Origin: Sulfobacillus harzensis
GTDB lineage: Bacteria; Bacillota; Sulfobacillia; Sulfobacillales; Sulfobacillaceae
NCBI RefSeq assembly: GCF_012933365.1
Contig: NZ_JABBVZ010000013.1
Location: forward strand, 1 to 64,000
DNA: 64,000 bases
Direction: 5' to 3'
Shown here: one piece after another, positions 17,058-26,850 of the stretch
How positions within the stretch are numbered: position 1 is the stretch's first letter
Layout of the letters: each line of letters starts with the position of its first letter
Position numbers and translations under genes: made by a program
Notes under the pieces: model-generated
What the model saw: the letters and a program-made list of their open reading frames with translations, nothing else
What the model was told of the DNA's origin: nothing
Database searches by the model: none

Positions 17058-18089
17058 ATGCTGACGGTTGTCGCCTGGATCGTGGTGTTCGGGGTTTTGG
17101 TCGCGGTCCATGAATTGGGGCACTACTTGGTTGCCAAGGGGTTCGGCATGCAGGTGGATGAATACTCTTTGGGCTTTGGGCCGCGTTTGCTCAAAGTGTC
17201 CAGTGCCACCACCGAATATTCTCTGCGCCTGATTCCTTTGGGCGGATATGTTCGCTTGGCGGGTATGGATGGGGAGCCGAGCGGCAATCCGGACTATTAT
17301 CCCAATCGGCCGCGATGGCAGCGATTCTTGGTCATCTTCGCGGGACCGGTGATGAACATGGTTCTCGCATTCATCTTGTTCGCCCTCCTGTTTGGTCCAA
17401 TTGGGGTGCCTACAGCAACCACCACGATTGCCCATCTCATGCCGCATTACCCCGCCCAAACAGCGGGGTTGCAGGCCGGGGACCGGGTTTTGGCCATCGA
17501 TGGACATCCGGTCCACAGCGGCACGGCGCTGTCGCAGGCCATCAGCCATCATGCCCGACAGATGATACGGGTGACGGTGGCGCGCCATGGACGAATGTTG
17601 ACCTACGCGGTGCGGGCCAAGCTTGATACCCATGTGAAGCCTCATCAATATCTGATCGGGATTCAGTTGGGGATGAAGGTGGTTCATCTAGGATTCGGCA
17701 AATCAATCGCCACCGGAGTGGCGCAAACTGTGGCCATGACCGGCGCCTGGTTCAAGGCCCTGTTTTTGCTGGTTACCGGTCAGAGCCGGTTCGACCTCAT
17801 GGGGCCGATAGGGATTGCGGTGACGGTTGGCCAGGCCGCACATCAGGGATGGGCCGATTTGTTTATGCTGGCAGCAGCTTTGTCCGCCAACTTGGGCTTG
17901 TTCAATATCCTGCCGGTGCCCGTCTTGGACGGAAGCAAGCTCTGGCTCATCATTATTGAGGGCATCCGCCGCAAGGCGATGGATCCCGAGCGGGAAAACA
18001 TGATTCACCTGGTAGGGATGGCGTTCCTGCTGGTGTTCGTGGTCTTTGTGACCTACCACGATCTGGTTCATTACCTGCATTTGGGATAG
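17058..18089 (+). CDS. rseP: site-2 metalloprotease RseP/RasP
   Basis: A 343-aa intramembrane zinc protease that cleaves anti-sigma factors and leftover signal peptides. The HELGH zinc motif lies in the first membrane helix (VAVHELGHYLVAKGFG). One PDZ domain (about 125-190, HYPAQTAGLQAGDRVLAID) and the third zinc-ligand motif NILPVPVLDGSKL near the C-terminus are seen. Length is slightly below that of B. subtilis RasP (about 420 aa). GGGGGGAG precedes ATG 17058. Confidence 0.95.
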   Translation: MLTVVAWIVVFGVLVAVHELGHYLVAKGFGMQVDEYSLGFGPRLLKVSSATTEYSLRLIPLGGYVRLAGMDGEPSGNPDYYPNRPRWQRFLVIFAGPVMNMVLAFILFALLFGPIGVPTATTTIAHLMPHYPAQTAGLQAGDRVLAIDGHPVHSGTALSQAISHHARQMIRVTVARHGRMLTYAVRAKLDTHVKPHQYLIGIQLGMKVVHLGFGKSIATGVAQTVAMTGAWFKALFLLVTGQSRFDLMGPIGIAVTVGQAAHQGWADLFMLAAALSANLGLFNILPVPVLDGSKLWLIIIEGIRRKAMDPERENMIHLVGMAFLLVFVVFVTYHDLVHYLHLG

Positions 18090-18198
18090 CGCGCTAGTCT
18101 ATCCTGTTTCATGATGCTAAGATGAAGGTAACCGTGAACGCCGGTCTGGGGTCGGAGACGACTTCGGCCGGTCGTACTTTGAGAAATTGAGGTGCACC

Positions 18199-19290
18199 AT
18201 GAGCAAAGCCGTAAGAGTGCGGGATGTCGTCATCGGTGGCGGTGCCCCAGTCCGGGTGCAAGGAATGACCAAGTCCGACACCCGTGACGTCAAGGCGACC
18301 GTGGATGAAATTTTGCGCTATGTGGACGTTGGCTGCGAGATTGTGCGGGTTGCGGTTCCAGACATGGAGGCGGCCCAGGCGGTGGGGTCGGTCGTCAAGC
18401 ATTCCCCCATCCCGGTGGTGGCAGATATTCATTTTGACTATCGGTTGGCGTTGGAGGTCATTCGCCAGGGCGTTGACAAGTTGCGCCTGAACCCCGGAAA
18501 CATTGGGAGCCGCGAACGCGTAGAGGCAGTAGTGCAAGCCGCCAAGGAACGCGAGATACCGATTCGCATCGGCGTGAACTCCGGTTCCATTGAAAAAGGA
18601 CTTTTAGCCGACTTGGGACGCACGGCCGAGACCATGGTGGCATCAGCGGCTAAGCATATTCAGATTTTGAATGACTTGGACTATGACAACATCGTGGTGT
18701 CGCTAAAAGCTTCCGACGTCCCCACGATGGTGGCCGCCTACCGCCTCATGGCTCAGCGGTACGACTACCCCTTGCACCTCGGGGTCACTGAGGCTGGCAC
18801 TCTGTTTCAAGGAACCGTAAAGTCGTCGGTGGGACTAGGGATTTTGCTCAACGAGGGGATTGGCGACACCATCCGCATCTCGTTGACCGCCCCGGGCGAA
18901 GAGGAAATCCGCGTGGCCTGGGAAATATTGAAGAGCCTCAAACTGCGCGAACGGGGCGCCAACCTGGTTGCCTGTCCAACCTGCGGTCGGCTTCAGTTTG
19001 ATATGTGGCCGGTCACCAATGAGCTCGAGCGGCGGTTGGCGACCATTCAGGAGCCCATCACGGTGGCCGTGATGGGATGCGCCGTGAACGGACCCGGTGA
19101 GGCCCGTGAGGCGGATGTGGGCTTAGCTGGCGGAAAGAATCATGGCCTCATTTTCCGTCATGGACAAATTAAACGTCGCGTGGAACAGGCGGACATGGTG
19201 GAAGAGTTATGGAAAGAAATTCAAGATGCGGCAGAGGAGGTTCGGGCGCGTGGACAACGTGCTGAAGGAGATCACCCCCAAATCGGTTGA
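18199..19290 (+). CDS. ispG: 4-hydroxy-3-methylbut-2-enyl diphosphate synthase (flavodoxin)
   Basis: A 363-aa 4Fe-4S enzyme of the MEP pathway making HMBPP. It has the TIM-barrel start VQGMTKSDTRDVKATVDEI and the three cluster cysteines in CPTCGRLQFD and GCAVNGPGEA. ATG 18199 follows GAGGTG by 4 nt; TTG 18187 is in frame but would contain the site. Its 3' end overlaps the proS start by 41 nt. The 109-nt gap before it contains a small hairpin ACGAC/GTCGT but no convincing promoter. Confidence 0.95.
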   Translation: MSKAVRVRDVVIGGGAPVRVQGMTKSDTRDVKATVDEILRYVDVGCEIVRVAVPDMEAAQAVGSVVKHSPIPVVADIHFDYRLALEVIRQGVDKLRLNPGNIGSRERVEAVVQAAKEREIPIRIGVNSGSIEKGLLADLGRTAETMVASAAKHIQILNDLDYDNIVVSLKASDVPTMVAAYRLMAQRYDYPLHLGVTEAGTLFQGTVKSSVGLGILLNEGIGDTIRISLTAPGEEEIRVAWEILKSLKLRERGANLVACPTCGRLQFDMWPVTNELERRLATIQEPITVAVMGCAVNGPGEAREADVGLAGGKNHGLIFRHGQIKRRVEQADMVEELWKEIQDAAEEVRARGQRAEGDHPQIG

Positions 19291-20689
19291 TTACTCCCAG
19301 TGGTACGTCGATGTAATTAAAAAGGCGGACATGGTGGATTATGCCCCGATTAAAGGGTTTATGGTGATTAAGCCCTATGGGTACCGCATTTGGGAGTTTA
19401 TCCAAGCGGCCATGGACGCCAAGTTTCGCGCTACAGGGCACGAGAATGCCTATTTTCCTCTCCTCATTCCGGAGAATCTCTTGTTGAAAGAGGCAGAGCA
19501 TGTCGAAGGTTTCTCCGCGGAGGTGGCCTGGGTCACCCAAGGGGGAAGCGAGCCGCTCACCGAACGGCTGGCGGTTCGGCCTACGTCTGAGACGATCATT
19601 GGGGCCATGTACTCCAAGTGGATTCAGTCGTATCGGGATTTGCCGGTGTTGATGAACCAATGGGCCAACGTGGTGCGGTGGGAGAAAGCCACGCGCCCCT
19701 TTTTGCGTACGACCGAGTTTCTATGGCAGGAAGGCCATACGGTGCATCGCACCCCGGAGGAAGCGCTGGCGGAAACGCGCCAACAGTTAGAGATCTATCG
19801 TCAAGTCATCGAGGGCGAATTGGCTATTCCCGTCATCGCGGGCCGTAAAAGTGCCGGCGAGCGATTTGCTGGGGCGGTGGAAACATTTACGTTAGAGGCG
19901 CTCATGGGAGATGGCCGGGCGCTGCAGATTGCCACGTCGCATTTTCTTGGACAGAATTTTGCGCAGGCGTTTGACATCCAGTATCTGGACGAAGACGGCA
20001 CGCGAAAGTTCGGCTGGACCACGTCCTGGGGCAGCTCCACGCGGATGATCGGCGGCCTTATTATGGTGCACGGCGACGACAAGGGCTTGCGCTTGCCTCC
20101 ACGGGTGGCTCCGGTGCAAGTTGTGATTGTGCCGATTGCCCGTGGCACCGATGAGGAACAGCAGCAAGTTTTGGCCTACGCGCGGCTGTTGAAGGACCGT
20201 CTAGCCGGGGCACAAGTTCGGGTGCGTTTGGATGACCGGCCGGAGTTTACCCCGGGATACAAGTACAATGATTGGGAGATGCGCGGCGTCCCGCTTCGGA
20301 TTGAGGTGGGACCCAAGGACTTGGCCAAGCAGGGCATGGTGTTGTGCCGGCGAGACACGGGCGAAAAAACCGCCGTCAGCGAGGCGGGGTTCGAAAGTGC
20401 CGTCACGGCGATGCTGGACGCCATTCAGCAGTCGCTCCTCCAACAAGCGTTGGAACACCAACAGGCGCATACGGTGGCGGTTGAAAACTACCGAGAAGCG
20501 GAAAAATATGGGCATCGGGGATTCTTTGAGGGCGACTGGTGCGGGAGCGAGGCGTGTGCGGACCAGTTGAAGGCCAATACGGGAATGACTATTCGCTGTT
20601 TGCCGCTGGACCGTACGCCGGAGGGAACCGGCTGTGTGGTCTGTGGACAACCCTCACAGGAGCGGATGTTGTTCGCTCGTGCATATTAA
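19250..20689 (+). CDS. proS: prolyl-tRNA synthetase, archaeal/eukaryotic-like (type 3)
   Basis: A 479-aa class II aminoacyl-tRNA synthetase. Motif 2 is RWEKATRPFLRTTEFLWQEGH and is followed by HxxEEA. The enzyme lacks the INS editing insertion of the bacterial long form (about 570 aa) and carries the C-terminal zinc-like domain (cysteines in WCGSEAC and GCVVCGQP), which is the archaeal/eukaryotic-like type also found in Thermus and Mycoplasma. I chose GTG 19250, with AGAGGAGG 9 nt upstream. The frame open from 19142 lies inside ispG and is rejected. Confidence 0.93.
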   Translation: MDNVLKEITPKSVDYSQWYVDVIKKADMVDYAPIKGFMVIKPYGYRIWEFIQAAMDAKFRATGHENAYFPLLIPENLLLKEAEHVEGFSAEVAWVTQGGSEPLTERLAVRPTSETIIGAMYSKWIQSYRDLPVLMNQWANVVRWEKATRPFLRTTEFLWQEGHTVHRTPEEALAETRQQLEIYRQVIEGELAIPVIAGRKSAGERFAGAVETFTLEALMGDGRALQIATSHFLGQNFAQAFDIQYLDEDGTRKFGWTTSWGSSTRMIGGLIMVHGDDKGLRLPPRVAPVQVVIVPIARGTDEEQQQVLAYARLLKDRLAGAQVRVRLDDRPEFTPGYKYNDWEMRGVPLRIEVGPKDLAKQGMVLCRRDTGEKTAVSEAGFESAVTAMLDAIQQSLLQQALEHQQAHTVAVENYREAEKYGHRGFFEGDWCGSEACADQLKANTGMTIRCLPLDRTPEGTGCVVCGQPSQERMLFARAY

Positions 20690-20729
20690 AGACGAGTCTG
20701 GCATCTGATGGATGGTAGAGGTGGTCACG

Positions 20730-21362
20730 ATGAGCCGAGTGTCGGCGATTATTCCCGCATATAACGAGGCGCAGAACATCGGATCGGTGTTGCGGGTATT
20801 GCGTCAAGTGCCTTCCATCGGCGAGATCATTGTCGTGGATGATGGTTCCACGGACAATACGGCCGAGGTGGCCCGGCAGGCCGGCGCGATAGTGCTGTCC
20901 CTGTCGGAGAATCAAGGCAAGGGTGGCGCGATGAAGGCGGGCGCTGCCATCGCTCACGGCGATGTGGTGTTGTTCTTAGACGCCGACTTGGTGGGATTAA
21001 CCGCCGATCACATTGAGGAGCTGGTCGGGCCTGTGGTCCGCGGTGACCAAGAAGCGACCGTGGGTATTTTCGAGGGCGGACGGGCATCTACCGATTGGGC
21101 CCAAGCGGTGGCCCCGTTCCTTTCGGGCCAGCGAGCCTTGAAACGACAATTGCTGGTCGGATTTGAACATATTGACATGGCGGGTTACGGCGTCGAACTG
21201 CAGTTGCACCGCCAACTCAAACGCATGGGCATTGTGCCCCACGAGGTCGTCTTGCACGACGTTACGCAGGTTGTGAAAGAAGAGAAAATGGGGTTGGTTA
21301 AGGGCTTTTCGGCCCGTATGCGCATGTATTGGGAAATCATTCGGGAAATACCGCGAATCTAG
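20730..21362 (+). CDS. family 2 glycosyltransferase
   Basis: A 210-aa GT-A fold glycosyltransferase. The N-terminal nucleotide-sugar motif SAIIPAYNEAQNIGSVL, the VVDDGSTDNTA loop and the metal-binding LFLDADLVGL (DxD region) are all present. It resembles GT2 enzymes such as glucosyl-3-phosphoglycerate synthase or dolichol-phosphate-type transferases, without membrane helices. The exact substrate is not known. ATG 20730 has GAGGTGG 5 nt upstream; ATG 20712 contains this site. It interrupts the usual proS-polC neighbourhood. Confidence 0.85.
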   Translation: MSRVSAIIPAYNEAQNIGSVLRVLRQVPSIGEIIVVDDGSTDNTAEVARQAGAIVLSLSENQGKGGAMKAGAAIAHGDVVLFLDADLVGLTADHIEELVGPVVRGDQEATVGIFEGGRASTDWAQAVAPFLSGQRALKRQLLVGFEHIDMAGYGVELQLHRQLKRMGIVPHEVVLHDVTQVVKEEKMGLVKGFSARMRMYWEIIREIPRI

Positions 21363-21377
21363 GCAGGTTGAGGTGTC

Positions 21378-24300
21378 GTGGAATTGAGTAAAGAGACGCG
21401 GTTCGAGGAGTGGCAACGCCGTCAGGGATGGACGGACGTGCCGCTTAAGGTGGTGTCGGCTCATCTCGAAGGACAAGCTCTGCGACTTTCTGTTCGCGGC
21501 GCAACTCCAGAAGGCGGGGAGAAGGCGCTGGAGGCATTCGCCGACGAACTGTCTCAGCGATGGAACCGCACAGTGTCCTTTTCGCTCGAGAGCAGGGATT
21601 TGGGCACGTTAATACCTGAGACCATCGGCCGCACCCAGGCTGCCTTGGGTGCGTTGCTGCGGGAGCATCCGATTAAGGTCGAGGATGGGCGGGTCACGAT
21701 TCGATTTAAGAGTCCGTTCGCCAAGACGCTCTTCGAAAAATGGGGCGGACAGACCCGGTTGGTGAAAGAGATCCCGGAAATGGCGAACCAGGAGTTAATC
21801 ATTGCCACGGATGAAATCGCTCCCCCGGTCCCGGACGCCCCGGTGGCGGTCGATATCCGCAGCCTTGGAGACTCCGGGCAAAAGTTGGGCCGGACCATCG
21901 ACCCCGAGCGGGTGGTTCCCTTGGACCAACTGCCGGAAAGCGGCGAAGTTGCGGTGGCCGGACGCATCATTTTGCGCGATGTGCGGGAAAGTCGAGATGG
22001 GTCGCGCCATTGGACGTGGACCATTTCGGATGATCTCGGGGCGGTGCGGTTGAAGTGGAGCGAACGCCGTGGCGCGCCCAAGGTGAATGACGACTTTTGG
22101 CCCCAGGGAAGCTGGCTTCTGGCCCAGGGCGTTCTTGAGGTGGACAAGTTTACCGAGGAGCGGGTTATTCGGGTCAAGGATGGCGCCTTGGCCGAGGCCC
22201 CGCCGCTTTTTGTTCCGGACGCGCGACCGCGCATTGAGCTGCATGCGCATAGCAAAATGAGTGCCATGGATGGTCTCATTGCGCCTAAAGATCTCTTTCA
22301 AGCGGCACAGGCGCTAAAGATGGAGGCAGTGGCCATTTTAGACCACGGGGTGGTGCAAACCTACCCCGAGGCTGAGGCGCTCTCGGCGAAAACGGGGGTG
22401 CGGGCGCTCTATGGGGTGGAGGCTTATATGGTCGACACCGAGGTCCGGCCCTTCACCGGGCCGATGCCGGAGGATTGGCGCCATCGGCCTTTGGTGGTTG
22501 TGGACGTCGAAACCACCGGGTTAACCCCTTGGGTGCACGAGGTTATTGAATTGGGCGCAGTCAAAGTCGTAGACGGTGCGATCGTTGATGTGTTTCATCG
22601 GTTGGTCAAGCCGAGCCGAGCCATTTCCGCCGCCACCACCCGCATTACCGGCATCCGGGAAGAGGAGTTGGCCGAGGGAGTGTCCGCCGACGCGTTGTGG
22701 CGCGATTTCTTCGCCTTCAGTGAGGGGGCGCTGTTAGCGGCCCACAACGCCCGCTTCGATATGGGGTTTCTATCCCAGGGACATCGGCTGCTCTTTCCCG
22801 AAAAGCCGTTTCAACCAGCGGTCTTGGATACCTTGGCGCTGGCCCGGGCGGTCTTGCCGGGCCTTAAGAGTTATGGGCTGGGCCCGCTGTCCGATTACTA
22901 CAAGATTCCTCTGTCGCAACATCACCGGGCGTTGGCGGATGCGGAGGCCACCGGACATTTGGCGATGCGGCTTATGAAAGATTTAGACGAGAAGTTTCCC
23001 GAGTTTCAGCCGAGCGACGTGCTACCGGTCAGCCATACCGTGGGACGGCCGGTTCCCGTCACGCTGCTGGTGAAGAATCAGGAGGGCGTGGCGGCGCTTT
23101 ATCGGCTTGTGTCGGAGTCGCATCTGACCTTCTTTCATCGTACGCCGCGGATTCCCCGCCGCCTGATTCAAGAAGGCCGGCAGCATTGGCTGGTTGGGTC
23201 TCCGTTTCACGACGGAGAGGTGGCCGAAGCCTTCTTTCGGAATGCCAGTCCCGAGGACATGAAGCTATTGGCAAGTTTCTATGATTACTGGGAAGTAGCC
23301 GCACCGAGCAGCGCCCAGAGCTTTCTCAACGAGGAATTCTTTGGCGAGATGACGGCACTGCAAGACTTCATTCAGGCGCAGGTCGCATTCGGCCGGGCGC
23401 ATCAGCGGCCCGTCGTGGCGGTATCCGACGCCCACTACCTCAAGGCCGCGCATCGTGTCTATCGCGATATTCTTGCCGCCACTGCTAAGGGTGAGATGCA
23501 CAACCGAGAGGACGCGCTGCACCTCCGTACCGCCCAGGAACTCGAGGATGAGTTGGCGTTTTTGTCGGATGCCGACCGCGAGTGGGTAATTTATGAGGCC
23601 CCGGCTGCGGTGGTGCAGAGCTTGGAACCTGTTCAGCCTGTTCCTACCGGGCTCTTCTCGCCGAAACTGCCCGAGGCAGAAACGGTGGTCTCGGAGGAAC
23701 CGTTTCGCCGGGCGCGGGAGCTGTATGGCGATCCGTTGCCGGAAATCATCCAGGCACGCTTGGCCAAAGAGGTCAACGCCATCGTCTCCAACGGGTTTTC
23801 CAGCATCTACTACATTGCTCACCGACTGGTGCAGAAGTCACTCGAAGACGGCTACCTGGTCGGGTCCCGCGGATCGGTGGGATCATCTTTGGTCGCGACC
23901 TTTCTCAACATTACGGAGGTGAATCCCCTTCCGCCTCACTATCGCTGTCCGTCCTGCCGCCATACGGAATTTGTTACCGACGGCAGTGTGGGGGCGGGTT
24001 TCGATTTGCCCGCCAAGCAGTGCCCAGCCTGCGGGACGCGGCTGATCGGGGACGGTCAGGATATTCCGTTCGAAACCTTCTTAGGATTCGAAGGGGATAA
24101 GGTGCCCGATATCGACCTTAACTTTTCCGGGGACTACCAGCCGGAGATTCACCGCTACACGGAGGTGCTGTTTGGGGAAGGGCATGTGTTTCGGGCAGGC
24201 ACCATCGCCACGGTTGCGGAAAAGACGGCGTTTGGGTTGGTCAAAGGCTGGGCCCGGGAAACAGGCCGCGATCCCAGTCCGGCCGTAGTGGATTGGCTGG

Positions 24301-25526
24301 CGCAGGGCATTGTGGGGGTCAAGCGGACGACCGGCCAACACCCGGGCGGCCTGATGGTGGTGCCGAGCGACGAGGATATTCATCATTTCACACCGGTGCA
24401 ACGGCCCGCCGACGACAAGACGTCTGACGTCGTGACGACCCACTTTGACTATCACTCCATTGAGGGCCGCTTGTTAAAACTGGACTTGTTGGGACATGAT
24501 GATCCGACCGCCATCCGCATGCTAGAGGATCTGACCGGAATCTCGGCCAAATCGGTGCCCTTCCAGGATGAGAAGACCATGAGTTTGTTTCATGACGTGT
24601 CGGCCTTAGGGGTTAAGGCGGAGGATATTGGCACACCCGTGGGCAGCTTGGGGATCCCTGAGTTTGGCACTCGCTTTGTTCGTCAGATGTTGATGGATAC
24701 GCGTCCGCGCACCTTTGCCGAACTGGTGCGGATTTCGGGTTTGTCTCACGGGACCGAGGTGTGGACCAACAATGCGCAAGAGCTCATTCGGCAAAAAGTG
24801 GCGACGCTCTCCGATGTGATTGCCACCCGCGATGACATCATGACCTATCTGCTGTCGCGGGGTATCAAGCCCAAGGTGGCCTTCTCCATTTCCGAGGCCG
24901 TCCGAAAGGGCAAGGGCCTCAAAGAGGACCAAGAAGCGGTGATGCGCGAGCATGGGGTGCCCACTTGGTATATTGAGTCCTGTCGTCGGATAAGCTATTT
25001 GTTCCCCAAGGCGCACGCGGCCGCCTACGTCACCATGGGCTGGCGCATTGCCTGGTTCAAGGTGCATCACCCCTTAGCCTATTACGCCACCTACTTTTCG
25101 GTTCGGGCGGGTGACTTTGACGCGGAAACCGTATTAGGTGGGATTAAGCGGGTCAATCAGACGTTGGCCGCCATCGATGACAAGGGAAATGAGGCGTCCG
25201 CCAAGGAAAAGAACTTGGTGACTGTTCTCGAGATTGCGCGCGAAATGCTAGCCCGGGGATTTCGCTTCTACCCCATCGATTTAGAACGGTCCCATGCTAC
25301 CCGGTTTCTGATGGAATCGGATGGGCTGCTGATTCCCTTTGCCGCCTTGCCCGGTCTCGGGGTTAACGCCGCTCAGCATATTATCCGCGCACGTCAAGAA
25401 CAGCCCTTTCTGTCGATTGACGATTTGCGTCAGCGTGCCCGCCTGTCCAAATCCATCGTGGAGCTTTTGCGAGGCCACGGGGCACTCAAGAATTTGGGAG
25501 AGACTAGCCAACTGGGGTTCTTCTAG
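21378..25526 (+). CDS. polC: DNA polymerase III alpha subunit, PolC type
   Basis: A 1382-aa Gram-positive replicative polymerase. An OB-fold region (about 190-280) is followed by a PHP domain (RIELHAHSKMSAMDGL, about 288), split around an inserted DEDDh 3'-5' exonuclease (VVDVETTGLTP, about 374; HNARFDMGF; HHRALADAEATG). The polymerase core has PDIDLNFSGD, and HHP and helical C-terminal domains follow. A four-cysteine zinc-binding set lies at CPSCRHTEF and CPACGTRL. The start is GTG 21378 with GAGGTG 2-3 nt upstream, a tight spacing. Its TAG stop overlaps the GTG of the MFS gene. Confidence 0.97.
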   Translation: MELSKETRFEEWQRRQGWTDVPLKVVSAHLEGQALRLSVRGATPEGGEKALEAFADELSQRWNRTVSFSLESRDLGTLIPETIGRTQAALGALLREHPIKVEDGRVTIRFKSPFAKTLFEKWGGQTRLVKEIPEMANQELIIATDEIAPPVPDAPVAVDIRSLGDSGQKLGRTIDPERVVPLDQLPESGEVAVAGRIILRDVRESRDGSRHWTWTISDDLGAVRLKWSERRGAPKVNDDFWPQGSWLLAQGVLEVDKFTEERVIRVKDGALAEAPPLFVPDARPRIELHAHSKMSAMDGLIAPKDLFQAAQALKMEAVAILDHGVVQTYPEAEALSAKTGVRALYGVEAYMVDTEVRPFTGPMPEDWRHRPLVVVDVETTGLTPWVHEVIELGAVKVVDGAIVDVFHRLVKPSRAISAATTRITGIREEELAEGVSADALWRDFFAFSEGALLAAHNARFDMGFLSQGHRLLFPEKPFQPAVLDTLALARAVLPGLKSYGLGPLSDYYKIPLSQHHRALADAEATGHLAMRLMKDLDEKFPEFQPSDVLPVSHTVGRPVPVTLLVKNQEGVAALYRLVSESHLTFFHRTPRIPRRLIQEGRQHWLVGSPFHDGEVAEAFFRNASPEDMKLLASFYDYWEVAAPSSAQSFLNEEFFGEMTALQDFIQAQVAFGRAHQRPVVAVSDAHYLKAAHRVYRDILAATAKGEMHNREDALHLRTAQELEDELAFLSDADREWVIYEAPAAVVQSLEPVQPVPTGLFSPKLPEAETVVSEEPFRRARELYGDPLPEIIQARLAKEVNAIVSNGFSSIYYIAHRLVQKSLEDGYLVGSRGSVGSSLVATFLNITEVNPLPPHYRCPSCRHTEFVTDGSVGAGFDLPAKQCPACGTRLIGDGQDIPFETFLGFEGDKVPDIDLNFSGDYQPEIHRYTEVLFGEGHVFRAGTIATVAEKTAFGLVKGWARETGRDPSPAVVDWLAQGIVGVKRTTGQHPGGLMVVPSDEDIHHFTPVQRPADDKTSDVVTTHFDYHSIEGRLLKLDLLGHDDPTAIRMLEDLTGISAKSVPFQDEKTMSLFHDVSALGVKAEDIGTPVGSLGIPEFGTRFVRQMLMDTRPRTFAELVRISGLSHGTEVWTNNAQELIRQKVATLSDVIATRDDIMTYLLSRGIKPKVAFSISEAVRKGKGLKEDQEAVMREHGVPTWYIESCRRISYLFPKAHAAAYVTMGWRIAWFKVHHPLAYYATYFSVRAGDFDAETVLGGIKRVNQTLAAIDDKGNEASAKEKNLVTVLEIAREMLARGFRFYPIDLERSHATRFLMESDGLLIPFAALPGLGVNAAQHIIRARQEQPFLSIDDLRQRARLSKSIVELLRGHGALKNLGETSQLGFF

Positions 25527-26701
25527 TGCTGGCATTCTCGGGAGATTTGAGCCGTCGCTCGCGTCGCGTCTTTGGAGGCATGCTGTTCTCCGTTCTGGTC
25601 GTGCAGACGGGATTTGGGGCTATCCTGCCGTTGTTGCCGGAGTTTGTCCATCGACATGGGTTTCCACTGGCGGACATGGGGGTGATGGCGGCTGCCTATG
25701 CGGCCGTCTCGTTTGTCGGACAGCTGGGTTTGGGGGCCGCGACAGACCGAATCGGCCGGAAGGCTGCCATGGTTTGGGGGGCTGTGGTGGAGGCTGCTGG
25801 AACGGCCGGATTTCTGTTGCATGGTTCCCCGATCCTGTACGTATTTTGCCGCGTTCTCCAGGGGTTGGGCAGCGCGGCCATTATTCCAGCCGCCAACGCA
25901 CTGGTCGCCGATGTGGTGCCGGAAGTGCGGCGCGGCCAAGCCTACGGGCTGCTCACGGCCGCTTCCAGTGCCGGATTCGCGCTCGGGCCGATGGTGGGCG
26001 GACTAGCCGGCTCTGTGTTCGGGCTGCAAGCCCCGTTTGTGATTGGTGCCTTTCTAAATGGGGCGGCCGCCGTACTCAGCGCTTCACTGATCCCGCGTGA
26101 CCACGGCCGGGTCGAGAGCGGGGCGGGAATCACGGGGTTGGGTCCGATTGTCCAGCGGCTGTGGCTGTATTTCTTAGTCATGTTTGCTTGGACAGGAATG
26201 AACGGGATGTACGATACCACCTGGAGCTTGTATATGCGCTGGCTGGGGGCGAGCCGTTGGCTGATTGGGGTCTCGTTCACGTTATTTGCCCTGCCGCTCC
26301 TGGTGTTCAACCTGTGGGGCGGGCGCGTGGCCGACCGACGGGGCACACGCCATCGGGCGATTGTCATCGGTACCACGTTTCAAGCCCTTTTGGTTGCCTC
26401 CTATGTCGTGGTGCGTTCCGCATGGCTGGCGATTGTCCTGTCTATGGTGGAGGCAGCGGCCATGAGCTTGACGGGCCCGGCGCTCTCGGCCGTGGTGATG
26501 GATGCGGCGCCGAGTCAATTGCGTGGGGCGTTGCAAGGGGCCTTTCAGGCCACCGGCACCCTCGGTGCCGCGTTGATGGCGCTGGCCTCGGGTCCGTTGT
26601 TGGTCAGCCAGCCCAATCATCCTTTCTACTTAGGGGCGATGGTATTGATGGCGGCGGCAGCATTTAGCGGGCTTTGGTGGCGGAATTCCCAGAAGTTGTG
26701 A
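25526..26701 (+). CDS. MFS transporter
   Basis: A 391-aa major facilitator protein with about 12 membrane helices. The loop 2-3 motif GAATDRIGRKAAMVWG and the helix-4/5 region RRGQAYGLLTAASSAGFALGP resemble drug:H+ antiporter families. Its substrate is unknown. GTG 25526 overlaps the polC stop (TAGTG), so translation is probably coupled. It occupies the place where rimP normally stands between polC and nusA. Confidence 0.85.
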   Translation: MLAFSGDLSRRSRRVFGGMLFSVLVVQTGFGAILPLLPEFVHRHGFPLADMGVMAAAYAAVSFVGQLGLGAATDRIGRKAAMVWGAVVEAAGTAGFLLHGSPILYVFCRVLQGLGSAAIIPAANALVADVVPEVRRGQAYGLLTAASSAGFALGPMVGGLAGSVFGLQAPFVIGAFLNGAAAVLSASLIPRDHGRVESGAGITGLGPIVQRLWLYFLVMFAWTGMNGMYDTTWSLYMRWLGASRWLIGVSFTLFALPLLVFNLWGGRVADRRGTRHRAIVIGTTFQALLVASYVVVRSAWLAIVLSMVEAAAMSLTGPALSAVVMDAAPSQLRGALQGAFQATGTLGAALMALASGPLLVSQPNHPFYLGAMVLMAAAAFSGLWWRNSQKL

Positions 26702-26725
26702 CGCTGGGCCACCTTGTGATATGAT
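26696..26725 (+). promoter_or_regulatory. extended -10 promoter of the nusA operon
   Basis: TTGTGA (26696-26701, overlapping the MFS stop codon), an 18-nt spacer and TATGAT (26720-26725) preceded by TGA give an extended -10 promoter. The predicted leader to the nusA start is about 120 nt and contains no coding sequence. Confidence 0.6.
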
Positions 26726-26783
26726 GACAATAGAACGCATGGTCGTGCGGCAGCCGCGATTTGGGGAGTCTGGCATCGACTCG

Positions 26784-26810
26784 GAGTGGGGAGCATTAGC
26801 CCACTCTTTT
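26784..26810 (+). terminator. hairpin with U-tract in nusA leader (possible attenuator)
   Basis: GAGTGGG (26784-26790) and CCCACTC (26800-26806) form a 7-bp stem followed by TTTTCGCTT. Upstream GAGTC (26766-26770) and GACTC (26778-26782) can form a small stem that competes with the base of this hairpin. It lies inside the leader between the promoter at 26696 and nusA. Confidence 0.5.
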
Positions 26811-26850
26811 CGCTTGACAAGGGCCGACCACGGTTTAAGGGGGATCGACG

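Noticed and set aside
25339-26100. 253-codon rightward frame overlapping polC and the MFS gene
   Set aside because: Shadow frame of two real genes with cysteine/tryptophan/arginine-rich composition.
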